Below are positions 1-9,732 of a DNA stretch of 64,000 nt, one piece after another. Position 1 is the stretch's first letter; every line of letters begins with the position of its first letter. The translations under genes and the position numbers were made by a program. The DNA comes from Rotaria sordida (lineage: Eukaryota > Rotifera > Eurotatoria > Philodinida > Philodinidae). The stretch spans positions 1-64,000 of the forward strand of contig CAJNOL010000990.1 of assembly GCA_905250125.1 (NCBI GenBank), written 5' to 3'. The notes beneath the pieces are model-generated. The model saw nothing but the letters and a program-made list of their open reading frames with translations. It did not search any database and was not told the origin of the DNA.

Positions 1-1884
1 TATGTCCTATCTCCTTGAGTTACATCACACACACCTCCATTGTAAGTAATGTATGCGAGAACAAACGAATCTTTTGAGATAGTCCAATATGAATATAAAA
101 ATAAAAATTGAGAGTATGCTATTCTGAATCCCAGTGAACATAATTATAAGATCTTATTGAATACATTTTGTCAACTACGAAAGAAGAAGAAAGGTTTTTT
201 AAACAAACGTATCAATTCAGACGTATCATCAAGTTGTTTTTTTGATAGTATCTCGAAAACATAAGAAGCTGATACGAATGAAATGCAAATTGAAACTCAA
301 TCTCCAACGATTTTACCATAAATCTATCAGATAATATAGAGAAGTACACAAGATGAATCGAAAATTCTTTAATTGAAAAGAAAATTGAATATCCTCACAA
401 ACATTCAAACTGCACTCTCATATCATATCCTCAGATACCAAAGCCAAACTAAAGACAATTTCCGAATGTCAACACTTGACAACTAGTATTAGTTTTCGTG
501 CATATTTATGTCATTATTTTGAGATTTTCAATCACCAAAAATTGATCTTTATACAAAAAACGTATGATATTCAGAATCAGTGTGAAAACAGACTGGAAAT
601 ATGGTATTTTGTCGCAAAACATTTCTCATGACAATTTAACATGTTGAGACATCACAGGTGAACTTGTACTAATAAGGGCTCGAGAGAAAGTAGCGATCAA
701 ACTTTGATGAACATATTGTATGACGAAATAGAAAAGGATGTCGACATGGGTGAAGCTAGCAATATGTATAAACGAAAAAAAGAATTTTCATATGCCAATT
801 GTTCATCTTATTTTAACTTCTTCAATTCATGGAGAAATATATATCTCGAATTTTGTTTTGTCACATTCAGGATTCATCGAATTAAAACATGCTCCATAAT
901 ATTAACAAGAAAAATTTTGCACTATTAATACGTACATTACAAGAATTATGTTTATAATAGATGTATATCAATGGAAACGAAATTTTAGGTGACGTGTTTT
1001 CAACAGAAACTGATGTTGAACCATTGACACTGTCAACAGTTACTCTAAATGATACGTTGACAACGATAAATATTATTAGGACAAATTAGTGATTGTAAAA
1101 CTCATCTATCAACGATCTCTGCTCGTATGTATGTTTTACATACAGTTGACAAATAATGAAACGTCTTGCTTGCATTTTTTTAAACATGCTCTTAGTTTCA
1201 AATTTTCTTATAAATAACGAACACTCATATAATAGGCATGAATCTTATTTTTGCTATTTCTTCATGCATTGATGAACAACATGGGTTCTATAAATCGACA
1301 GCGATGTTGAAGACGTGAATTCTTTTTTTTAATTCAAAAGTAACGAAAAAAAAACACCATCATTGTAATGCATGTCTGATGCTTTTGTGCAAACATAGGA
1401 GTTTATTTCGCGAATAAAAAATTGTCCATAACGTTGATTTCATTATGGTTCTGCTGGATTTTTTCTGAGGAGTGCAACAAAAAAAGTACGTTAACAATGA
1501 ATAAACAAACGAAAGAAATACACACACTAATGCATTTTTATTATTGTTACCATCGTTGTTTTTTCTTCCGTTCGTATCTGTATAGTGAGTGACAATATGA
1601 AGGTAGCGAGTGTAAATAAAGAAATGTAAAAAAGATCCAGTCTGCACTTTTTTTTGTTTCATTGGGATTCTATACCATCAAGAGCTTTTTGCTACTGTCG
1701 GTCGCTATACTATTGTTGAGTTGATAAGTTTAGATGAATAAAAATTGTTCATACATTACATTCATTTCGTTTCTCTTCATGGTTCTTGATGTACAACTAC
1801 ATAATATCGCTAAAATCTATGTATTAAGTATGATTAAGATTATGCTCAAAACATGGTTAAAATCGAACGAATGTTCAAGGATTT
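1..1884. other. AT-rich stretch with no recognisable gene
   Basis: I see only short open frames with no family resemblance, no splice-linked coding blocks and no repeat of note. The sequence is A/T homopolymer-rich. Confidence 0.6.
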
Positions 1885-1942
1885 GGGTGTGGGTAGGTGT
1901 AGATGTGGATGTGAGTTAGGACAGGATTTACATCCACACCCT
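1885..1942. repeat. Telomere-like hairpin 1 (G-rich then C-rich)
   Basis: A G-rich arm (GGGTGTGGGTAGGTG and variants) is followed after a short AT spacer by a C-rich arm (CATCCACACCC). The units are degenerate forms of the bdelloid telomeric hexamer TGTGGG. Confidence 0.75.
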
Positions 1943-3263
1943 AAAAATTTCAACTCAATAAGTTTAAAAAAAATGATTTTTCAAGTTCTGTAATAGCTTC
2001 TTCTATTCGAAAGTTTGTATCGTCAATAAGATTAATATAGTTAGGTACTTTTTCATAAATGTTCGCTAGAATTATATGAATCAAAGACAACCATTAACTA
2101 TTGCATATAAGAAAATTCAAAAATGAACAATAATGATTTGGAATTAATTTCTGTATCTGATTTATTTTGCCACATTTTAATCTATTCAATGATTATTCTC
2201 TAGTTTTTTAACCTAATAAATAATCAAACTATTGAATTGATTATCCGTTCACTACATGTAATGTGCATATAAAAACAAAGATAAAGAAATTAACTCAACA
2301 GCACTACTTTTTTTTTTGAATTTCATTAGTGTGTTCATTTTAATAATGTTGATTGTTATTATAATTGAGGCAAATTTCAAGTGATTTATATCAATATATT
2401 GAATATAATTGATTATATTCGATAAAAACTATATTTCTTATTCATGTATGAAATATAAAGGATTTTAAATCTGTTTCTCATAATTTAAAGTTTCAATCAT
2501 TCATTATCCATTTATACTTTTAGAAATGTCTGTTTCATAACGTTTTCATCTTCATACAATTTGTTCTAATAGAATTCGACATTTCTAGGCAACTTCTCAT
2601 TTGCGAACATAGATGAAATAATTTTTTAAATCTCACAAAATTATTTTCAAATTTTGGATTGATAACAAAGATGAGAAGTTCATAAACCATTTTTTATAAA
2701 ATGATTGCATTTTTGAAAATTTGTTTTTTCAACCTATGATAAATACGATGGGATTTCGGAACTAAATTTAAAAAAAAATATTTTATTTAAACTTTTTCTG
2801 CAAGCCTTATGAGTTTGTTTTTGTTTTTTAATAAATGAGATCACTCTTATCAATTACTGAATAATTTATTTCATAAGAAATTAAGAAAGTCGATATACTT
2901 CAGAAAAAAGAATAGAATATTTCATTGCAAATTGTAGCGAGTGTCAACTTTTATGGAAAAATAAATACTTGATCTGTGTAAGATTATCGCAATTCATAGA
3001 GGGTGTCAATAGTTGTTGATTAAAAAATTTTCATTGATGAACAATTGTTGAAGTAAATTATTATTTTAAAAACATATCTTTAGTTGTACAATTGAAATAA
3101 GATAATAAGTCAATTTTGAACAAGACTTATCAATCAGATCGTTCGATGCTCGATTCTATCATTTAATAGCAACAAGAAGTTTTAATTAAATTGATTAAAC
3201 AAAAGAACAAAATCATAGATATTCTATCTGTGATGTGTAGGGACCTTAATCAACTGCAATTAT
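1943..3263. other. AT-rich stretch with no recognisable gene
   Basis: Very AT-rich, with scattered T and A runs. No coding-like block or repeat family was recognised. Confidence 0.55.
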
Positions 3264-3346
3264 AGGGTGTGGGTGTGCATGTAGATCTTCTGTTCATCAC
3301 ACCGTACGCCTACACTCAGATCCACACCCCACATCTACATCCACAC
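3264..3346. repeat. Telomere-like hairpin 2
   Basis: AGGGTGTGGGTGTGC on the left is followed by a longer C-rich arm containing TCCACACCCC and ATCCACAC. The order is G-rich first. Confidence 0.75.
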
Positions 3347-3453
3347 TGTATTCTCTTGCTATTTCCACCAATGAAAACGAAGAAAGTTTTTTTCATTTTC
3401 AATGGAATCAGTGTTAGGAGACACGTCATATATTGATCAAAGCGAAGGTATCT

Positions 3454-3463
3454 TATATAAATA
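3454..3463 (+). promoter_or_regulatory. TATA-box-like motif upstream of the C2 gene start
   Basis: The sequence TATATAAATA lies about 250 bases before the ATG at 3711. It has the form of a core promoter TATA box and could drive the truncated C2-domain reading frame. This rests on motif and position only. Confidence 0.3.
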
Positions 3464-3710
3464 GGGCGATATTTGCATCATTTTGAATAATCTATATGCA
3501 AGAGATAGAGGAAAGAGTCGTTAAACTTTATTTTATTTATCATCGAACAGGTACCTCCATGTATATTGACGTAGTGATGTGTACCATAGAGGCATTTATA
3601 TATAGCAGAGAATAAAGAAACACATGTGTGATATACCTGTAGGGAGAAAGAATTCGAGCCTTGTTTGACTGTAAATAAGACGTACTTCGACAAACAGCAG
3701 CAAGTGTAGA

Positions 3711-3797
3711 ATGGCTACATCATCTCAAGGTCTCAAAGATGTTCTGTCGATAACTGTACTAAAAGCTAACAATTTAATCAAAAGTGATTGGTTGGGT
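3711..3797 (+). pseudogene. 5' end of a C2-domain protein, cut off by a telomere-like tract
   Basis: The first 29 codons read as the start of a calcium/lipid-binding C2 domain: residues 10-29 contain DVLSITVLKANNLIKSDWLG, matching the first two strands of C2 domains in synaptotagmin, MCTP and ESYT-type proteins (typically VLxVxVLxAxNLxxxDxxGKSDPY). The expected continuation KSDPYV is absent. From 3793 the frame runs into GGGTGTGAGTGTGGG telomere-like sequence and then into a 33-bp minisatellite, which keeps it open to 4070 without C2 similarity. C2 domains span about 100-130 residues, so under a quarter of one remains. An alternative is that the rest of the gene is spliced in from further downstream, but I find no C2-like exon in the next 5 kb. 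Confidence 0.5.
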
Positions 3798-3912
3798 GTG
3801 AGTGTGGGTATCGCTGGACCAGCGAATAACCAAATCCACACCCACACTGACACCCTTACTCACACACACCTCACCCCCACTCCCACACCCATATCCTCAC
3901 ACCCACACCCTC
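3793..3912. repeat. Telomere-like hairpin 3, at the C2 gene break
   Basis: A short G-rich arm (GGGTGTGAGTGTGGGTATC) is followed by a small palindrome around GGACCAGCG, then about 75 bases of C-rich arm (CCACACCCACAC and variants). It begins inside codon 28-29 of the C2-domain frame. Confidence 0.8.
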
Positions 3913-3934
3913 CGATCACGATAACCGCACCAAT

Positions 3935-4380
3935 GGTTACTTTTCCAACTAAGATTACTGTACCTACGGTTGGTTACCGATATAACTACCATCACCTTGA
4001 GTACGGTTATCAATCCAACTATAATAGCCTTAGCTGCGTTTACCCGTCTAACTACTATCACCCAAAGTGACGGTTACCCGCCTAGCTACGATTACCGTAG
4101 GTACAGCTATCGGTTCAACTACGATAAACGCACCTGCCGTTACCAGTCCAACTACGATAAGCGTATTGATGGTTACCAGCGAGAGTATATAACCATACCA
4201 GCGGTCACCGGTCTAACTACGATAACCATACCTGCGGATATCGGTCTAAGTACGATAACTGTATCTACCGTTAGTAGCCAAACTATGAGTATCGTAGGTA
4301 CGGCTGATGGTCTGCCTGCGATAACCGCACCTACAGTTACCGGTTCAACTACTACCACCCTAGGTGCAGTAATTAAGTCA
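3935..4380 (+). repeat. 33-bp minisatellite, about 13 units
   Basis: The motif GGTTACCGG...CTAACTACGATAACC recurs at about 3972, 4005, 4038, 4072, 4105, 4138, 4171, 4203, 4236, 4269, 4302 and 4335, a 33-bp period. Because 33 is a multiple of three, a frame at 3970-4389 stays open and reads as a threonine-rich 11-residue repeat (VTGLTTITIPA-like). The complementary strand is also partly open, so openness alone is no proof of coding. Confidence 0.8.
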
Positions 4381-4389
4381 AAGCAGTAG

Positions 4390-4914
4390 TCTTGAAAAGC
4401 AGCATTTTTAAGAAAGTAATGATTTTTATAAAGGTTGACGGAGTAAACCGGGACTGGAGAATCTGAATTCGAAGTCAGGCTTTGAAAATTTTGAACTGAA
4501 GTTTTTAGATTAAGGAAATATTTATTATGAAAGTAACTATTTCCTTGATAGATTAACGAAAGAAAATGTAACTTGACGCATTCGACTCTAATACTTAGGA
4601 AAACTATAACATTCAGTAAGAAATTTTTCCATTGATAATTGAAATGCAGAACTTTGAAAAATTGATATCAGATTCGAATTCCTGGAAACCGATTTACTTT
4701 CGTCACTCTTCATTAAATATCAGAATCTTCTTATAAATCCTTCCCTAAGTGGAAGAAGTCAAATTTAGCATTTTCAAAATTTGACCTCAGATTCGGATTT
4801 TCCGACCTCGATCATCTTTCGTCAGCCTTCATAGAAAATCGTTAGTATTGTGGAAAATATTGTGTTTCACGAAAGCCTTCTAGAACTGATAATTGTACCT
4901 ATGTTTATCATTAT
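4390..4914. repeat. Copies of a dispersed AT-rich repeat between the two 33-bp arrays
   Basis: About 65 bases ending in TTTACTTTCGTCA occur at about 4650-4715 and 4780-4845 (plus) and in reverse orientation at about 4425-4490. Another copy lies at 17765-17845. The shared order is TTTGAAAA, then TCAGATTCG, then CCGA, then CTTTCGTCA. Confidence 0.55.
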
Positions 4915-5010
4915 TGGCCCAGAAACCGTAGGTACGGTTTTCTTAGTTGCACCAGTAACCGTACTCATGGTTAACGTAGTGGACCCGTAACCATACCTAC
5001 GGTTATCGTC
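4915..5010 (-). repeat. 33-bp minisatellite units in inverted orientation
   Basis: Read on the minus strand, this segment gives GGTTACGGGTCCACTACG, GGTTACTGGTGCAACTAAG and GGTTTCTGG at 33-base spacing. This is the 3935-4380 family in opposite orientation, so the two arrays form inverted arms around about 0.5 kb. Confidence 0.7.
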
Positions 5011-5079
5011 ATCGTTGCATTACTAATATTAATGACGAAAGTCGAAGCTATACTCCTTACTAGATGGAGCTATGACACA

Positions 5080-6080
5080 TGAAGCGTTTCTTTCATACCT
5101 GATTACTGTGATTCGGCTAAGAAAAGGGTCAGTGGGACCATGAGAACTTATGCCAATCTCCAGTGTAACAGTATCAGTGATTGATGCAAGCATGCAGGTG
5201 TTTGAATAATGGTCAAGCTCGACCAGCTCAGTAGGCTTCTAATATTCTAACCTGCCGTATTCACCTTAACCTTGAGGATGGAACCCGTATTCTTGATTTG
5301 AGAGTATGGTCGTATACGAGACACTTGCGTACGGACATAATCACTAGGCTAACGACATTGTCAGTGTAAAAATGAAAACCTACAGTGATGGCTGCTAGGC
5401 GGACATCACCGGTTATCTTGAGCCTCAAATAATCCGTAAAATTCTATGAATCGGCCATAACAGTAGGTTCCCGCTCTCTAACTACCATTGTTAGCTTCAT
5501 GTTGACGGTCAAAACTGTATAGCTGAGTGCACGACAAGACCGATGATGAAAAATCTTTTCCTAGACGAGTGTAACTACAAAATTAATAATAGGGTCAATA
5601 GGGTTACGAAAACCTACGGTGATGATGACTAGATTGGCACTGTTGGTTACTCTGAGCCTCGATGAATCTGTGAAATGCTAGAAACAACCTATCACCATAG
5701 GTCTCCACTCTTGTAACCGGGAGTATTAGACTACATGATGACGCTTAAAAATATATAATTTACAGCGATTTACTATTGTAGATGAAAGTTTTTTCCTAAA
5801 TCAGTATGATGGCGATGCCAGTTATAGGACCGATATTGTCACAGAAACCCAAGGTGATGGTAGCTATAAGGGCATTACTGACTATCCTTAGCATTAATGA
5901 GCTTGTCAAATGCCGCAAATCGGTCATCGCCATATCGATGAATGTGATGATCATGCTAGTTATGGGACCGATAAGACCAAGAAAACTTACGGTGACGGCG
6001 ATTAAATGCACACTGCTAGTTATCCTGAACTTCAATGAGTCGGTAGAATGTTATAAACCGGCGATCACCATAGATTCCTG
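5080..6080 (+). repeat. Degenerate satellite, units of roughly 130-230 bases
   Basis: The order (GGACCGATA or similar), AAAACCTACGGTGATG, TTATCCTGAGCCTC, AATGAATC and CGGTCATCACCATAG recurs, much diverged, from about 5330, 5580, 5808 and 5944. A weaker unit may precede at about 5100. The reading frames here (for example 5806-6081) are attributable to the repeat. I see no gene. Confidence 0.5.
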
Positions 6081-6423
6081 ACGTCTTAACAGGTATTGTT
6101 GACCTTAAAGGTGTTTGTTGATACCGCATAGCTAAGTTTTTTTTATAAGTATCTTTCATATTCAAATAGCCTCACACTAACAAATTTCAGTTATATGAGC
6201 ATATTGATGTTGTCTGTCGTATGCCTACAGTCAGTAGCGTATTCATGGAGCGGTCAGTATATGGAAACATCTTATAAAATTTGTGAACTATGACCATAAA
6301 TCACAGGAAGTAGATGGATAACAATTAAATGTGCACTTCTCGATTATGATATCACCAGCTTTACTTTTAATAGGAATCAGTTGAACCTGAGTAGCTTTAT
6401 TTGCAGTACATTGTAACTGGTGC

Positions 6424-7490
6424 TTACGGCGTCCGTGTACCGGTGGAATGGTGAACGGTGCACCAGGCCCCGCACGAGGGTCTCAGGTTTCGGGGGGGGG
6501 GAGGTGTAAGACTCCTGAGGTAGTCAAATTTGGAGACAGCAAAATTTTTTTCCGCATCAGACCTTATATTCATCTTTCTCGTGCAACCTGATATGCAACA
6601 ATTTTTCGCGGAGCGAAAACGTTTTTGCAACCTTCTCAGAAAACTCGACTTTCTCTGGCAAATTTTCAAGAAGACAACTAGCGTCTGATGTGAGAAAAGT
6701 CCTCAATACTTCTGCCGCCGAATGCGGACACTCTAGCGACGATTGTTCTCGACTAGGCTGTTTTGAAGGAAAAATGGACTAAATTTAGAAGTTTTTCTAA
6801 GTTAACCGCGATTACGCAACTGTTATTTTTCGCGAAGCGAAAACTTTTTTCACATCAGACTCATGAAAAACTCTTCTTTTCCTTATTGTTCTCAAAATCA
6901 AAAAGTATTGCTATAACTCTTAGCAATTTCACCGCCGAAGGCGGCCACGCTAGCGACGACTGCTCGCAAATAAAGCTGTTCAGAAGGTAGGAAGCGGTAA
7001 ATTATGCCATAAAAACAGGAAGATCACAGTTATTTTCAAGGCGAGTATGCCCATGCGGCTACTTTTTTATAAAGCGAAAAATTTTAATATTTCAGAATTT
7101 TGTAGCAAAAACCATCGTTTAAGCCGAAATTTCGAGTAAAAAATCAGTTTATTTCTTCAACTTGCCATAGAACTTCATGTTTTCCGCCGATATTTCAACG
7201 ATAGTTGCCGATTACTACTATAGAAAGATCATTTCCTGACTCCCGTTTCCACTCAGGACACCTCTGAAAGATGTTTCTGATAATATCTTTGTGAGATACT
7301 TTATAGATTCAAAAAAGTATTATCCATTTTGGCGGCTAATAATAAATAATTTTCAATTATTAGGGGGTGTACACTCCCCTACACCCCCCCCCCCACTTTC
7401 GCGGGTCCTGCGGTGCGCCTCTACTACGGCGATCGATGGACCGATGGCACCGGTGGCCACCGTCACCGTTGCATCCCTATGGTAGACCCT
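6424..7490. mobile_element. GC-rich unknown element with degenerate inverted ends
   Basis: The left end (ACCGGTGGAATGGTG..., a G run near 6490) and the right end (a C run at 7387-7396, then GCACCGGTGGCC) are loosely inverted copies. Inside, two direct copies (about 6540-6780 and 6800-6990) share TTTTTCGCGAAGCGAAAA-like palindromes and GCCGCCGAA-GCGG-CAC-CTAGCGACGA. Base composition differs sharply from the AT-rich surroundings. No protein is recognised; a non-autonomous transposon or satellite relic is likely. Confidence 0.5.
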
Positions 7491-9126
7491 GGTGCATGGG
7501 AATTAACTTATGAGAATTATACATATGTATTTCTTTACATGTGTTATATCGAAATTTTGAATTATTTTGTAATTCATTTGTGTCATGAACTCACCGCCGC
7601 ACGCTCACAGCTATACCGACATCCATCCAAGCAAAAAGAATTGCATGCATTCTATCTAAAATTAAGCAAAGCACAGTAGATTGATTTTCTATTTTGAGGT
7701 GTATCTCGATCCTAACTTCTGATTATAAGACTCGTTCGTCTACTCAATCATGAAGACGCTGGAAACATATTCTGACATGTGTAAACAGTCCATACAGATG
7801 TATTAGTTTCTGATACAAAGAGCGTGGGTGTGGGTTTGCAGTGTGGATGTAGTTGCTGGCATTTTCTTCACCGGCACTCTACACCCGACACTTTCACCCT
7901 CACCCTGCAACACACCTCAATGGTGATTTAATGTGTGCAGATGAAAGCGTATGTGTAGCTTATTGCAATCTTTGTTCTCCATATAAAGTAAATATTCAAA
8001 AATCCTTGAAGAAAAATGAATAGCATAGGGGAAGGCATTCAAACAGAAACGAAACTGAGAGCGTTACCACGTTGTACAGGTAATAAACATCATTTGTGAG
8101 AGAAACAAGAAAACGACAGAACTTATCGACACAATCAATCAGCAACAAAGACAGATTAGCTTTGGCCAAGAAACATCGGTTACATTGTTATCATCGTAGT
8201 AAGTTGACTACTCGAAAAATTCGAAAAGTAAAAGTAAAATGTTTTTGAAATATTATGTTCATGGCAACAAAATATTGTAAAGGTGTTTAAAATGGTTGAT
8301 TTTTATTGATGAAGATCAGTTACTAGTCACTTCAACTGACTTGCCGTAACTGTCTCATATCCTGATAATCTCTACATTAATGTTGTTTCTGTTATACCAG
8401 CGATACTGAGTATACTTATAATCTGTATCTCTTATGAGATTAAGCGAAAAAAAGTTTTATTATTCACCAGAGTCCGATTCTTACAAGAATTGAATAGCAT
8501 GTTCTTCTTTATTGAGCAATGTTTGACGATCATTACATGAAATATCTTTGTATTCTATTTTCCCAGAAATGAACGATCGTAATAATATAAATAGATGCGT
8601 TTTCTAAGCCGTTAACCACGATAATCTTGAACAATTTTGTGCGATGCATATTTTAACGTGTAAGGAGATCTATAAGATGGTTTTGTAAAAAAATATCTAG
8701 CCCATTGATCAAAATATGTACATCAAAGCGAACGAAACTGAGTGCTGCAAAAGTATACGATCTAAACAAGGGGAAAATGCGCACGATTCATGAATTTCCG
8801 TGAGCATTTGAGACGAATATCAGATCAAACTGAAATTCCCAAGGCCATTATCAACACGTCTAGAGTCACACAAGAATATACAACAGAAAAACAATAAGGG
8901 CTTGAGCCATCCATCCGAGAAAGGGTGTTCGAGTTTCGTACCTTTTCTCTTTGAGACTCACTGATGCAAGCCCACATCGAAAAAAGCAAGTCGGAGAACT
9001 ACATCTACAATAAAAAAACAAGGAATTCGATAACTATGCATAAAATATATAAATGTTAAAGCATAGAAAGAAGTATATGTACCTATACAATACTGAATTC
9101 TTACTTCCTCTGACTTTCGATGATAA
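7491..9126. other. No recognisable gene apart from one telomere-like hairpin
   Basis: Short frames only. A possible small exon (ATG near 8016, donor-like GTAATAAAC near 8081) has no identifiable partner and was not called. Confidence 0.45.
7824..7917. repeat. Telomere-like hairpin 4
   Basis: GTGGGTGTGGGTTTGCAGTG is followed after about 35 bases by CTACACCCGACACTTTCACC and CACACC. The order is G-rich first. Confidence 0.7.
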
Positions 9127-9265
9127 ATATCATTCAGAAAAATAAATGATATTCTTCGTTCAAGAATCGAACCCATAATCTGATAACTACTTATCTGAAC
9201 CAGTCCTCTAACCATTGAGCTATCGTAGCATGACTAACATATCATTTATTTTTTCTGAATGATAT
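9127..9265. mobile_element. Short TIR element of about 139 bp containing a tRNA-like core
   Basis: The 26 bases at 9127-9152 (ATATCATTCAG...AAATGATAT) reappear as the reverse complement at 9239-9265 with a single T insertion. The element is therefore bounded by near-perfect terminal inverted repeats and encloses the tRNA-like sequence. Size and structure suggest a MITE or SINE-like insertion. Confidence 0.6.
9152..9229 (-). pseudogene. tRNA-like sequence inside the TIR element
   Basis: On the minus strand an A-box-like TAGCTCAATGGTTAGAG and a B-box-like GGTTCGATTCT sit at tRNA spacing. A CTGGT...ATCAG stem brackets a 14-base loop, as in an anticodon arm with a small intron. The acceptor stem pairs poorly (GCTACGA against ACGAAGA) and the T stem relies on G-U pairs. 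It is more likely a tRNA-derived pseudogene or SINE head than a working tRNA. No anticodon is assigned. Confidence 0.45.
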
Positions 9266-9341
9266 GAAATTATCGAAATTTTAACGTTGACACGATGTGT
9301 ACGACGCTATTTATTACCAAGTGAAAATGATGGTGAATTTT

Positions 9342-9524
9342 AGGGTATGCATGTGGATGTGGATGTTTTCTGACACTTGTCAAAACGCATACTCACACCT
9401 CCACGCACACCCACAGTCACACCTCTACCAATATCCACATCTCCACCCATGCCCACACCCCCATCCATTTACACTCCCCTTCCCCACACACACATCCACA
9501 CCCGCCCGTCCACACTCACATCCA
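9342..9524. repeat. Telomere-like hairpin 5, upstream of the ART-TPR gene
   Basis: A short G-rich arm (AGGGTATGCATGTGGATGTGG) is followed after about 20 bases by roughly 130 bases of C-rich arm with CCACACCC-type units. It ends about 200 bases before the downstream coding start. Confidence 0.8.
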
Positions 9525-9732
9525 TCTTTTACCACCAAAACCGTACCACAAAATGCTATTATCTGCAAATTCGAAGATGTAGAGAACATTCTTTCCTCTT
9601 AAGAAAATTGCAGTAGAATTGTAACAGATCATTTTCAAGGATCTAATGTATTTTAAGATTGGACATAGATTGCCTTATATTATGTATAACAGCAGAAAAC
9701 CCACTGATATTCTTTCTAGGTGCTTAACAAAA

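Noticed and set aside
3970..4389. 139-codon open frame over the 33-bp repeat as a genuine gene
   Set aside because: A repeat whose period is a multiple of three keeps frames open by chance, and the opposite strand is open too. No start context or neighbouring exon supports it.
5796..6081. Overlapping open frames on both strands at 5.8-6.1 kb
   Set aside because: Both are by-products of the degenerate satellite; no family resemblance.
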